Under the pieces are notes generated by a model, which was not told where the DNA came from, ran no database searches, and saw nothing but the letters and a program-made list of their open reading frames with translations. This document shows, piece by piece, positions 34,984-46,434 of a stretch of 64,000 nucleotides of DNA (within the stretch, counting starts at the first letter, position 1; each line of letters starts with the position of its first letter). The stretch is from Pictodentalium vernedei (taxonomy: Eukaryota > Mollusca > Scaphopoda > Dentaliida > Dentaliidae). A program made the translations under genes and the position numbers. The stretch lies in the NCBI GenBank assembly GCA_031216915.1, contig CM062297.1, positions 528,820,971 to 528,884,970 of the forward strand, written 5' to 3'.

Positions 34984-36628
34984 TAGATCACCTGACTGAC
35001 AGTAAGGATGAGCTATTCTGATCACTTTTCGTCCATCGTACGTCATGAAGGTGGTGTTTGGGTCTTTTTCTCCCAAACCACTCACTACATGAGTAATGGT
35101 TTATATAGGGGCATTTGTGTTTTTCTTCAAATTGGGTTTCTGCTGATATTGAGGAGGGGGTGGGGATAAAATGCCCCCATATTTAAAAAATCTTCTCATG
35201 AACCAGCAGTAGTAGCAGGGACTTGATATGTGGAATACAGCTTCCTTTTGAGGTGTAGACTCAAATTTGTTCAAGAGAAGTTCAAGGGGCAATATTTGTC
35301 GTTGTGGGAGGGGTAAGAATTTTTGCCCCGCCCAAAATTTTTATTTTCCAAACCGAGAGGCCCATTTGAACTAAATTTGATATGAAGTATTAATGGGTCA
35401 TAAGTACTTGATTTATGCAAAAAAAAAATTCAAAATGCCCCGTGGGAACAACAGGAGAAAAAATTTAAAATGCCCATATTTCCAAAACTACACGGCACTG
35501 AGAATTCTTATTTGGTGTGAAGCTTCCTTACAACCCACAGAATGGAATGGTCCAAAAAAATTGCTATTGGTTTTATTATAGGGTACCTTTTCGGGGACTT
35601 TGAAAAATGCTGAGTCAGCATTTTTCAACACTTGTGGGTAATGGGAAAACATTTAAGACTCTTCTTCTCCCAAACCACTGCTCTAAAAGCTCTCAAATAT
35701 CACATATAACATCTTTGGAAGATTGTTTCACATGTTTGTTGAAATCAAATCCCTGGGTCCATATTTGGACTCTCTATTGGAGCCCAAATATTTAAATTGT
35801 GCAGTATGAGGAATTTTCTTTAAAAATCTTCTTCAAATCCACCAATCAGAATCTTTTGATATTTGGTATGCAGCATCCTCAGGGAGGTGAGATTCAAGTT
35901 TGTTAAAGCCAAGTCTCTGAGTTCATATTTGGGCTCCCTGTTGGAGCCTGAATTATAACTTAGTTCAATATGAAGAATTTCCTTTAAAAATCTTCTTCAG
36001 ATCCAGCAGTCGGAATGTTTTGATATTTGGTATACAGTATCCTTATGGAGGTGTGATTCAGTTTGTTCAAGCCAAATCTCTAAGTTGATATTTGGGCTCC
36101 CTGTGGGAGACCAAATTATAACTTAGTTCAATATGAGAAACATCTTCTTCACATCCACCAGTAAGAATCTTTTGATATTTGGTATACAGTATACAGTATC
36201 GTTAGGGAGGGAGATTCAAATTTGTTAAGCCAAGTCCCTGGCTTCATATTTATATCCCTGTGGGAGCCTGAATTATAACTTAGTTCAACATGAGGAATAT
36301 TTTTTTTAAATATTTTTCTTCAGATACAGTAGTCAGAATCTTTTGATATTTGGAATACAGCATCCTCAGGGAGGTGAGATTAAAGTTCTTTCAAGCCAAG
36401 TCCCTGGGTTCATATTTGGGCTCCCTATGTGGGCCCAAATTATAACTTAGTTCAATATGAGGAATATTTTTAAACAAAATTTTTTTCAGATCCACCAGTC
36501 AGAATGTTTTGATATTTGGTATAGGGTTTTCTTAATGGGGCAGATGCAAGTCTGTTCGAATCATGACCCTCGGTTGATAGTTGTCAGTGTCAGGTGAGCA
36601 TTCTCGGGCCCCTTGGTGCCTCTTGTCT
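34984..36628 (+). mobile_element. tandem-repeat element G-like, copy 3
   Basis: Begins directly after copy 2 with AGATCACCTGACTGACAG and ends with GGGCCCCTTGGTGCCTCTTG. The units are related to G but more diverged (TTTGATATTTGGTATACAG). Two G-type elements head to tail suggest insertion of one at the end of the other. Confidence 0.6.
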
Positions 36629-36837
36629 ACATTATTACCTGTAAGAATCAACTGAATTTGAGTTATTTGTTAAACAATATGATTTTAACCCTTTCAAATG
36701 GTATCCATGAAAAATTGGCAGTGGACGAACAAACGACATAATGAACAATAAATTAGTAGTGCGGAGCAGAAATAATCTAAGCCTACAGTTTTATAGAGCT
36801 GTAGGATTAAATTATTAATGAACCTTACTATAAAAGC

Positions 36838-37140
36838 GGTGAGCGCGGTGGTTCATTGGTTATGGCTTAGCCTTCAAATTCAAAGATCCATGGTTCAATC
36901 CCTGCTAGGGGTTACTGTGTTGTGTCCTCGGGCAAAGCACTTCATCCTGATTGGCCATGTGGGGGCAGGGTGTGACTGTGTACTAAGACGTACTGCACAT
37001 CGATGGTGCACTTGTCTTCAACCAATGCTAACCCTGCTTGCGCAGACTTATGTTGGAGAGTCTGACAGTTGCTCGCCATTCCTCGGTGGTTCTCTCTGGC
37101 TTCCTCCACAAGTACAACTGTCTGATATGAGGTGACCCTG
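36838..37140 (+). mobile_element. tRNA-derived SINE, Meta-like core
   Basis: The head resembles a tRNA: GCGGTGGTTCATTGGTTATG includes a degenerate A box, and GGTTCAATCCC at 36892-36902 is a good B box for RNA polymerase III. A block GTGTCCTCGGGCAAAGCACT follows, which resembles the conserved centre of MetaSINE elements described from bivalves and other animals. The tail region ends near CATAAATACCATATATAG. No flanking duplication was identified. Confidence 0.65.
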
Positions 37141-38221
37141 GCTCATAAATACCATATATAGAAATACACTATCCAGGGTGTAAGTGTTGAAAGGATTAAA
37201 CATAAATGCCATCAATTTCTTTTTTATAAGCATGTGTAAATGGGGTGTATTATGGTATAACGTTGTCCATCCACCTGTCTTTTCATCTGTCTATCTGTTC
37301 ACTTCTTAGTTTCTGGACAATAGCTTGTGTTATAATTGCCACATCCAATCCATATTTGGTTGGGATATGACCTTATCCACAGAAAATGCAGATTAAGTGT
37401 GAATTTGAAATCCATTTGACATTTCATTAGGGAGTTATTGCCCATTATTGTCTTGAGTTTCCATGATTTATGTTTTCTGGATAACTCAGGCTGTACTCTA
37501 CATAGAAAGTCCATTTCTGGCATACAACCAAACTCAAATAAAATGCATATCAAGTTCGATTTTGAAATTTGTATAACATTCTATTGTGGAATTATTGTCC
37601 TTTATTATCTCCTGATGATGAAGTCCAAAGTCTGTCTGTTAGTCAGTCAGTCCATCTGTTCAACACATGTTTGGCCTGCCTTACTCTTCCTCTTACATTT
37701 TTTATATTTTGTATGAGATTTGGTGTGAAGTATCGGCTTTAAGTGGAGATATGCATGTGGACAGGAATTTTCGATTCTGAAGTTTTTATGGTCCTTTTAA
37801 TTACTGAATATCACAAATACGCTCAGCTGAATGACACAGATGATTGCTAAAAAATTTGATCAAAATTTTCCCATTTTTTGGATAAATTTCAATCTTTGTG
37901 CATCGGTAACGTTGAGACTATGTTATAGGACTTTACATCATAAGTTGAACATACTGACTAAGAAAAAACATATAGGTTTCCTATTCATTTCTTCAAAAGG
38001 ATTTTGCTAAGCAAATTTACGCAAAAATTGTCTCATTTGACACCTGCAAAATGTCAGCTCCCAAACAGGTTTGGGTTAGTCATTAGACACTCCTGTGTGA
38101 CCTTGACCACCAACTAAAATGCACCTGACTATACACAGTTTGAATCAAGACCATCAGCAGATTGTTTTGGCCATATCACCATTAATGAGCATTATTTAAT
38201 AAATCCACACCATCACAAAAT
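37141..38221. other. unassigned; fragments of unit-type repeats
   Basis: TTTCTGGACAATAGCTTGTG near 37310 and GTCTGTCTGTTAGTCAGTCA near 37630 look like pieces of L/D-type elements without ends. Nothing coding is recognised. Confidence 0.4.
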
Positions 38222-40445
38222 AAAACAAGAGGGGGCCACGCCCCAGGGCATACCCCCACGGTGCATACCGCCAAACAATGACAAGAGAAGAAATGAACCA
38301 TGATACCATGAAAGCTATTCCCATAAACAATTTTCATTCCAAATTTCATTGAGAGGCACCAACCCCAAACCAGAGAAACGAGGTGATCAGACAAAAAATT
38401 GGCTATTTTATGAGACAAACAGCAAAATTATTGTCTTTGTTTACAGCAAGGTAATTGTGAAAACCAGAAACAGCTGTTACTGAAATCTAGTGATGATTGG
38501 ACCATCCACATAAGAGATGTAGAACAAGCAAATTCAGTGAATTCATGTCTCCCGCTGGGCAGCAGTTTCAAGGGGAATTAATGCATCCAGTGGAATATAG
38601 TTGAGTTGCAAATGGAAGTTATTTAGAAGAGACAGAACAGACAGTGCTTCAGACAGTGGTTATCAGATTTATTTTCATGGAGGTCACTGTCAAAGCAAGT
38701 AAAGTGATGTGGAGTATAACTGTGAGAATCACTAAAAATTAAGACTGTATGATAAGACATATTACATTAAACTGATGTGAAAAGTAATCCATATATGAAA
38801 TTTCATTGAAATCGGTGGACTCTTAGGAAAGTTAGAGTCTAGAAACCATCAGCCAATCAAATTTAAGCAACCTAATTAAATATGCGCAGAAAATGCCCAT
38901 GTTCGAACTTGGACCCACAATTGATGAAAGTGATCTACTACCCAAATTTCATCGAAATCGACTGACTGTAAGGAAAGTTAGAGTTTTGGAAACGAAAAAA
39001 CACAGAAGATATGCACTTACTGTGTATTAGTAGTAGCACTGAATAAAACAAAGTTTCCCTAATTTGCATAATTTTTGCACGAGAACAAAACCTGTATTAT
39101 ATGTGATGTATTGCATGTTTCTAAACATTCATACAAAAATTTAATCAAATCCGAACTTTCATATAGAAGTTCTGTATAAAAAACTGATTACACCCAATTT
39201 CGGAACAAAATGGCCACTGGTGGCCATCTTGAATTTTGGACCAAACCCCAAAACATATATTCTGGTCTCACAATGATAACAAAGATACCCAAGAAGTTTC
39301 GTGAAGATCGGTTCATAAATACGGCTTTTAGTCCGAGGTACGTAGACGGACAGATTTTCGGTACAAAATTTCCCACATTTGAACTTGACCTAGGTATTGA
39401 TAAAAGTAATCTATATATGAAATTTCATGAAATCAGTTGATTTTAAGGAAAGTTTGAGTCTGGAAACCGTCAGCCAATCAAATTTCAGCAACCTAATTAA
39501 GTATGTGTGGAAAATGCCCATATTCGAACTTGGACCCACAATTGATGAAAGTGATCTACTACCCAAATTTCATCAAAATCCGGTCACTATAAGGAAAGTT
39601 AGAGTCAGGAAACGAAAAACACTGAAGGACGGAAGGATGGAAGGACACCCCAAATTTAATATCTCCTGTTTTTTTCAAAAAGCGGGAGACAACAAAGACA
39701 TGATGCCACATGTGGGGAGGTGATTTGCATGTATTTTCTTTGTTTTTCTGCAGGGACATGACTCACTTGAAAGAATTTCCAATAAACAATCTTCATTCCA
39801 AATTTCATTGAAATCTGATAGCCCAAACCGTATAAAACAAAGACATAATGCCACATGTGGGGAGGTGATTTGCATGTATTGTCTTTGTTTTACTGCAATG
39901 ACATGACTCATTTGAAAGCCTTTCCCATAAACAAGATACATTCCAAATTTCAAATTTCATGGAAATCCAAGAACTGAAACCTGAAATATGAGGCGAACAG
40001 GCAAAAAATTGGCTATTTTACTAGACAAACAGCAAATTTTCAAAGTTAAATGATGGAAGGGGGGGGGGGGGGGGGGGGGGGAGAGGGGGGGGGGGGGGGG
40101 AGATAAGTCTAAAAAGTGAAAAGTAAAAAATGTTATTAGAGACCCATTTGAAAGCCTTTCCTATAAACAATTTTCATTCCAGATTTCATTGAGATCCAAT
40201 GACCCAAACCTGAGATACGACGCGAACAGACAAAAAATAGCCTATTTTTATATATTTAAAGGGCCATAACTCACAGAAAAAATATTCTAACAGCAAAATG
40301 GCTAATGCTGCTTAAAGGTCTCATGATAGTGAACATCTGTATGAAACTTCATCAAAATTTGAGTAGTAATGTTGAAGTTATAATGTGAACAGACATCTGA
40401 GTTTGGACAGATCCACAGACAGGCGCAGTCCAGTATAACCTACTT
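38222..40445 (-). mobile_element. tandem-repeat element H
   Basis: On the plus strand it opens AACAAGAGGGGGCCACGCCC, which is the complement of a G-type 3' end (GC hairpin then CTCTTGTT), so the element points left. The core has units with CCATAAACAATTTTCATTCC, AAATTTCATTGAAATC and GGCTATTTTA. Around 38990-39330 it includes a minus-strand E-type unit. The right limit is approximate, near CAGTCCAGTATAACC. Confidence 0.5.
40057..40102 (+). repeat. long poly-G tract in element H
   Basis: Two runs of about 20 G separated by GAGA and A interruptions, the longest in the window. Confidence 0.85.
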
Positions 40446-40769
40446 TTTAAAAAAAAATGGTATAATTATGGATCAAAAGAGCCATTTGGCCAAGGATATC
40501 CAATGACTCCAGATATGATCTTTTAATAGGAAACAACACTTTGGGCCCTCAAAAAACATATTGACATGAGTTAAAACAGCCTACGTCACTATTGAAATAA
40601 TTGATTTTAATGATGTCATATGGGGGTGGGTAGCTGGTAGCCGTGTTAATTAAAGCAAAGTGGGATGCCACGTTTGTTTACAATATTCAGACAATAATGA
40701 AATAGTCTGCCAATCATTGCATTTTCAAATGAGGATGGCCATGTTAGGTGAGTAAGATACATCTGTCTA

Positions 40770-40830
40770 AACCAGGTATCGAACCCAGGACATACTGGTC
40801 TTGATAGACAGGTGGTGGGAGAAAAAGAGT
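40770..40830 (-). other. tRNA-like relic with perfect B box
   Basis: On the minus strand GTCCTGGGTTCGATACCTGG contains the B-box form GGTTCGATACC. I cannot find a matching A box or cloverleaf, so a decayed SINE head is likelier than a tRNA gene. Confidence 0.4.
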
Positions 40831-40841
40831 TAACTAATCGA

Positions 40842-41009
40842 GTCTGAAAGCCCATAATTGGGCTTTACACTGAAGAGCAGGTGCCTCAGATTAAAGTCTT
40901 CACATTCTGAAGATATGCTTTACATTATGTTTGAATAGAAATTATTTGGTCTGTATGAATTTGCGATATTACAATTTATGGCAGAGTGCCCATAGGCTCT
41001 TTTTTCCTT
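40842..41009 (+). repeat. TTAA MITE family C, cut at its hairpin
   Basis: GAAAGCCCATAATTGGGCTT through AATTTATGGCAGAGTGCCCA, ending where a family A MITE begins. Confidence 0.6.
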
Positions 41010-41185
41010 TTAACCCTTTGCCTGAAAAGCAGACAACACTTTCAAAAACATAGGTTATGACCCCTCATTGGAACGAGCTCGACCTATGTTTTTGAGACAG
41101 AAAATGAAAAAATAATGAAAATTAATTGGCGATTTTTGTGAATAGCGCTGGCCAGTTTTGTCCGTTATGTTGGGTAAAGGGTTAA
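41010..41185 (+). repeat. TTAA MITE family A
   Basis: Bounded by TTAACCCTTTGCCTGAAAAG and TTGGGTAAAGGGTTAA. One hairpin arm is shortened. Confidence 0.8.
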
Positions 41186-42096
41186 AGGTTGATGTGGTAT
41201 GGGAAGAGGTGTCTGTGAAAATACCGCAAAGAATTGTCTGCCAACATGGTGATCATTTGAAGAATAACAATGATGTAAAATAAATAGTTTATATTCCAGA
41301 AACTGTACAAAATAGTGATGAAATGTTTGTATATACAAGCAACAAATAATTCTTATTTCACACATAATAAAAGTCCATTTTCCCCACAACTACTCACTCT
41401 TCAAAAGATGGATTACATTTATTAGTTTGTTCACCCTGAATTGTCAGTGAAAGACAACCATGACAAAATGATTATACAGAAAATAAAATAAATGGTGGAA
41501 ATACCATGTTCACTCTTCTATATTGTTTTAGGACTTCAAAGTATAATTCACCATTTTAATCCATTTGCCTTGACTGGAGGGAGAAATGGCTGCTTTCCAT
41601 AATCACTAAACAAAGGTAACTGTTTAAAGATGTTGAGGTTTTACTCCTAACCTCCCTTGTATTTTCTTGAATTGAATTTTTTTTTCTTTTCTTTTTTGTA
41701 AAATCAGGTCATGGCTGATGTAGTGAATTAAGCCATGACATGATTTAATGAAAAACTGAAAAAAAAAATAACCTAATAGAAATATTGAGCCAATGCAGGG
41801 AGATCTTTTATATTAACTGGTTGAGTGCTGGAAGATACTATCATGGCACCATTGAAATGTTCTGAAATATCCTGTTTGCATTAGCTTGTTGTTTGCCCAG
41901 CAGCCGAAAAAATAGTTTATATAAAATTTTGTTACAATAAATTGTAACACAATTATTAATAAAATCTCACTATGAAGTCATGACTAAAGGCCCTTACCCA
42001 AAATGTGATGTGAGGTTCTGAGCATTTTAATAAAGTAGAAAATAATGATTTTTCTTCTCATTTTTCAATTTCACAACAATATTTTGGATCTGATTT
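41186..42096. other. unassigned, beyond the 3' end of NME5
   Basis: A partial family C MITE lies at 41813-41960 (GTTACAATAAATTGTAAC hairpin) and the hairpin AAATCAGGTCATGGCTG at 41702-41748. No exon is seen. Confidence 0.4.
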
Positions 42097-42102
42097 TTTA
42101 TT
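42097..42102 (-). terminator. NME5: candidate NME5 polyadenylation signal
   Basis: TTTATT on the plus strand is AATAAA on the minus strand. It lies about 590 bases beyond the NME5 stop codon and is the first exact hexamer that I find downstream of it. Confidence 0.35.
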
Positions 42103-42691
42103 TACTGTACAAGACATTGTAATCACCTGACCTCCAGTATCAGGCATGGAATATATAATCAATGAATTTAATTTTGATTAAATTAACTGATTTTATATTT
42201 CAGTCTCCACATTGGTCTCATTCTAGTGAGTGTTTGTCTTTGTTGTACAGCAAGGCTCATATTAAAGGCATCATACCCTGTAAAATTTGCAAAAAAAAAT
42301 GGATGAAAATTTGGTGCCACAACACACTGAATACTCACATAAGATTTAGTGTGTAAATGCCTTTATCATAGTAGCCACATAAATTCAATAACCAATTCAA
42401 GAAATCATAAGGTGGACAAGAAATCAAAAGTAAACTGGTTAAATGAAGAATGGAGAAAGGAATCTGTAAGTCTTACCAACAGTAAAACTTGGATTTTTAA
42501 AAACAATTCTACACATGGCCTGTAGGACTTTGGTACTCAATTATTTTTCACATCTTTGAGAAAGTAGTCACTAAAATCCCCAAGAATAAGTTTGTAAAAA
42601 TGTTGTTCGTTCAATGGAGATAGATGGTCAGTTCACAGATTATTTCAAGTCACTGATACATTTTATGAAAAAGTCTGTCATGTCTTCAGTG

Positions 42692-42787
42692 TTAAATGAG
42701 ATTAGTTTCTGGTTCCTCGACTGTAACATTCTCCCTCACTTTTGGCTTATTTGGGTTATTTTCTAGCAACCAGTCAGCTAACCATGT
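42692..42787 (-). CDS. NME5: NME5 last coding exon
   Basis: Encodes TWLADWLLENNPNKPK and a short acidic tail (VEEPETNLI) ending at TAA (42692-42694). Human NME5, from memory, has WLADWLLKNNPNKPK and VEEPY here. The acceptor is TTTGTTTCTTTACAG just upstream. The exon begins in phase 0, which fits the donor of the exon at 44479. This is the end of the DPY-30 motif, a dimerisation helix pair used for docking in radial-spoke and other axonemal complexes. NME5 is the animal relative of the radial-spoke protein RSP23. The 1.69-kb intron before it holds family C MITEs and the donor minisatellite. Confidence 0.93.
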   Translation of the reverse strand, partial: TWLADWLLENNPNKPKVRENVTVEEPETNLI

Positions 42788-42959
42788 CTGTAAAGAAACA
42801 AAATACTCAATGAAAATTTGTATCAGAACCATTTGACAAGGACTGAATGAGAAGACAAAATTTAACTGGAAGCGTGCTGAATGATTTTTCAAAGGTGATT
42901 TAAAATATGACTATTTTTTAAAGAGTCTGTTGCTACCAGCAAGGGAGTTTGGATTTTGC

Positions 42960-43160
42960 AAAATTTTGTTCATAAATAACTGATTTGTTACAATTTATTG
43001 GAGAGTGCCTATTGGCACTCTCTAATAAATTGTAACAAAACTGTATATAAACATTTTTGTTCTGGTGAGAGAACATCAATCTAATGTATGCAGTGTAAAG
43101 TCACTATAGTGGATTTCAGAACTTTTCCATGATATTGGCTTCTAGCACTCTCCCAGTTAA
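42960..43160 (+). repeat. TTAA MITE family C in NME5 intron
   Basis: Central hairpin TTACAATTTATTGGAGAGTG with its inverted partner, right edge TAGCACTCTCCCAGTTAA. The left edge is eroded. Confidence 0.65.
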
Positions 43161-43301
43161 CTAGAAAAGGGTCTTTGCCGAAGAATCCTTTATCTGCTTT
43201 CTAATCTAGTGTTAACTTGTATTTCATGTCACTTTTCAATGATACAATCTCGGCTGATAAATGAATATCCCTGTCAACGGCATACATATTTTTGCATTTA
43301 C

Positions 43302-43450
43302 CCTGCACCTCACTAACGGCCAAATCTGGCCAGCACTGTTCACAAAAATCATCTTTCATATTTCATTCTTTTCATTTCCCCCCTACACAAAACTTATGAC
43401 TCATTGGAATGAGCTCATTGGCAATGCTATGGACAACTGAACTTTGTGGT
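43302..43450 (+). repeat. degenerate TTAA MITE family A
   Basis: TTTACCCTGCACCTCACTAA, GGCCAGCACTGTTCACAAAA and CTTATGACTCATTGGAATGA are family A blocks. The distal half is missing. Confidence 0.5.
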
Positions 43451-43748
43451 AATAATTACCACAAAATCATCACCACATTCTGTTAAGCAGTTAATGCAGA
43501 CAAATCCAGACAATATGTGACATATGTTTTGACAGATGAGCATACATACAAACTGACATACCCAACATTATACACCCACCATTTTAGGGTAGGAGCATAA
43601 AAATAATAATAAACTGAAGATAACTGTGAACTGCATGTTATTTATGGCAAGTCATTTCACCAATTAATGTGACATGCACTCAATCAAAAATTGTTTTCAT
43701 TGCAGTAGAAATAATCCTAGATTATTTTTACTGTAGAAAAATTTACTA

Positions 43749-43998
43749 TTAACTGGTAGAGTACTGAATTATTTTTGGTCATCAAAATTTGTTCACATAT
43801 GTTTGCCTTGTTACAAATTATGGGAGAGTGCCAATAGGCACTCTCCCATAAATTGTAACAAGGCAAATCCTAACAGACTAAATAATTTCACTTCAAAGGA
43901 GGTATGAACAACATCCACAAAATATGAAGCCTTTAAGTGCTGGTACGGACACTTCAGAGTAAAGCCCAAATATGGGCTTCTAGCACTCTACCAGTTAA
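43749..43998 (+). repeat. TTAA MITE family C, best copy
   Basis: 250 bp from TTAACTGGTAGAGTACTGAA to CTTCTAGCACTCTACCAGTT then AA. It has terminal inverted repeats starting CTGGTAGAGT and a central hairpin (43810-43858) whose arms read AGGCACTCTCCCATAAATTG and its near-complement. TTAA targets again suggest a piggyBac-type source. Confidence 0.85.
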
Positions 43999-44263
43999 TG
44001 CAATGGAATGAGCCTTTGCAATGTGCACAACAGTAGAAATGAGTGTTTTAATTCTACTGATAACAAAAACTCCCAACAATGTTTCCAAATTTTACCTAAA
44101 TTAGTGAAAAAATGTTTCTTTCAAACCCTATCCTATGGCTCCTCATTGGAACGAAATCAATGAGGACAATGCAGGGAAGAGCCAGGAGCTATGGTTCTGA
44201 TGAAACAAAGACTGATAAATAAGAAAATCTGATTCATGATTTTTGTGACGTTCTGAGCAGGTT

Positions 44264-44478
44264 CACCAAGACTTTTGGCCCCAACAAATTCTTTCCGAAC
44301 AGTAACCCTGCCAAGTTAGTAAGCACACTCACCACTTCTTTCGAGCAGTAACCTGGCCAAGGTAGTAAGCACACACTCACCACTTCTTTCCGAGCAGTAA
44401 CACTGCCAAGGTAGTGAGCACACACTCACCATTCTTTTCCTAGCAGAAACACTGCCAGGTTATTAAGCACACACTCAC
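44264..44478 (-). repeat. 49-bp minisatellite of donor-like units in NME5
   Basis: Four units spaced 49, 49 and 48 bases carry GTGAGTGTG(TG)C on the minus strand: complements of ACTCAC at 44473, 44424, 44375 and 44327. The first is the real 5' splice site of the exon at 44479-44597. The next three are intronic copies, each preceded by G in a (A)ATG or AGTG context like the real site. The unit body reads CAGTAACACTGCCAAGGTAG on the plus strand. The array starts exactly at the exon edge. Confidence 0.85.
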
Positions 44479-44597
44479 CACTGGATCTTCTGGTTTCTTT
44501 TTACACAACTGTGTCAATCCTTTGAGTAATGTTGGATTTACTGCTCTAGCTAAATAGTCTTTTGAAGCCTGTCCCACTGGAACTGGTTCAACGATGC
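44479..44597 (-). CDS. NME5: NME5 internal exon, DPY-30 motif
   Basis: 119 bases encoding IVEPVPVGQASKDYLARAVN, then PTLLKGLTQLCKKKPEDPV. Human NME5, from memory, has IVEPIPIGQAAKDYL and PTLLEGLTELCKQKPADPL. The exon links the kinase fold to the DPY-30 dimerisation motif. The acceptor CAG lies at 44598-44600; the first two bases complete a split serine codon with the exon at 54218. The donor is GTG then GTGAGT at 44478-44473, the first of a tandem run of similar motifs. The intron upstream is 9.6 kb and contains the full-length LINE in the antisense direction. Confidence 0.95.
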
Positions 44598-44782
44598 CTG
44601 AAAATAACACAATAAAAAAATTGAGCATGTGCTGAAGCTGGAACTAAGGTAACAGTAGCCTTCTGTGGAAGTGTTACCTTGTCCTGTTATCCTTGAAGAC
44701 TTTATTTTTTCAATGTAAGAAGTTAACAATCATGAACAATTTATAAAGTCAATAATCTCTAAATGTGCCTTGGTAAAAAAGA

Positions 44783-44995
44783 TTAACCCTTTACCTAACA
44801 TGACAATAAGACGTCAGCAAAAAAAATGTTCTTAAATAACCAAATTTTTCATTTTGTGCCTCAAAACATAACTTATTACCTCATTGGTATGAGCTTTTTC
44901 ATAACCTATGAAAAATTGAATACCAAAATTTCAACAGACTTTTTTGTGGATAGAATTGGCTGCTGCTGGGTAGGTATGGCTTTTACTTTAGTTAA
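44783..44995 (+). repeat. TTAA MITE family A
   Basis: Bounded by TTAACCCTTTACCTAACATG and a degenerate ACTTTAGTTAA. The right TTAA also begins the next MITE. Confidence 0.65.
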
Positions 44996-45262
44996 CCCTT
45001 TAACTAACGAATCAACCAGATCAGAGAGTGTAATTTTCAAATTAAGCAGCAGAAAATTTTTTTCTTTCAAACAATTTCAATAAAACCATATCATGTGCTC
45101 TCTCTTTGCAATGAGCCCGTTGAGCTTGTTCCAGTGAGGGGGGTGGGGGGGGGGGGGGGGGGGGGGCATGTGATATGATTTTATTGAAATTTGTTTTAAA
45201 ATTTAAAAAAAAACAATAATTAAAATAATATTTTGTTACTGTCTGCATTGGGTAAAAGGTTA
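44992..45262 (+). repeat. TTAA MITE family A2 with poly-G
   Basis: TTAACCCTTTAACTAACGAA through GCATTGGGTAAAAGGTTAG. The hairpin arm at 45138-45167 has become GGGGGGTGGGGGG and a longer run of G, unlike the matching arm at 13142. Confidence 0.75.
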
Positions 45263-46183
45263 GATACTAATCTACTGTAGAATATATTCCATATCATCCA
45301 CTCATTGTCAGTATTACTGAAATTCGTAGAAGTAAACCTTAAAGAGGGCATAAATATAACTTAACCCTCTGCAAACTGATGTTAAAAGACCTAAATTTGA
45401 ACCTCCAAATTTCTTCCATTATGAAACTAGGGATAGTATCTATAGGCTTCCGTGCATAGGCGATTGTGCGTGTAATGCATGTCTCTGGGTGTAAATGTTG
45501 ATGTTGGCAAAGGTATGTGTGCCCATAAGCACGAGGGTACACGTATCTGTACTTGTGTGTGGGCAATCGTGTAGGTATATACATATATGGTGACTGAGTT
45601 AGATAATTTTGCACTGGTGTAAATAGTCACGCCGATAAATGTGTATGTCCCCACAAATACCAAGGTACGTCCATCTGCATGCCTGCTCAGACTGGGTAAA
45701 TGATTGCGCCTTTTGCTTATCTCGTGCCCCAAAACAAATGGGACTATTGATTACCGGCTTATTAAGTCAATTGTCCTTTGACATTTATACAAATTTGCTG
45801 CTACTATTCCTCAAACTCATTTGTCAATTCTGGGAATTACGACCTGTCGCGTAGAAGAGATATTATTTATTCACTTCTCCACGCTTGTCCGACGAATTGG
45901 TACGTTGGAGGATAGTGCAGGAAAGGCCTTGAATCATCTGCACCCCACGAAAATGGATAATCATAAGTTCTCATGTCAACACAACAATGAACTTAATTTC
46001 TACGCTGTTCACATCAGTCGTCTGGCATTTTCGCGTTTCGACATGCAGAGTTAGGGGTAATTTGTCATTGTCTCCCTAACATATTAAGTCGACCTACACA
46101 TTATTCATATTATCATTCCCAGTTTGGGCAGGCATGGGACTGGGAGACCCATACCCAACTAACCGGCAAATGACGCGTTAGTG

Positions 46184-46434
46184 ACCGAACCAAATTGTCA
46201 TATATCGTTCCCTGAGTCCCAAGGCGTTCTGTGTGCCAATAGACACACATAACGCGTTGGAATTCAGTGAAAGATATGGGCGCAAGAAACAAACAAACAA
46301 AAGGTGACCAAACTAAATTGTCACATCTCGTCCCCTGAGTCCCAACGCGTTCTGTGTGCCAGCGGGCACACAGAGCGCGTTGGGGCTCAGTTAGGGATAT
46401 GTGCGCAGGACACAAAACAAAAAAAAAACAAAAA
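46184..46434 (+). repeat. two tandem hairpin units in LINE 5' region
   Basis: Two direct copies of about 127 bp (46184-46309 and 46310-46434). Each holds a long GC-rich hairpin: CCCTGAGTCCCAACGCG on one side, CGCGTTGGGGCTCAG on the other, with CTGTGTGCC/GGGCACACAG inside. Each is followed by an A-rich CAAACAAACAAA run. The repeat-plus-structure layout may be a promoter or RNA element of the LINE. Confidence 0.75.

Noticed and set aside
40770-40830. tRNA gene suggested by the B box GGTTCGATACC
   Set aside because: No A box at the right distance and no cloverleaf; treated as a SINE relic.
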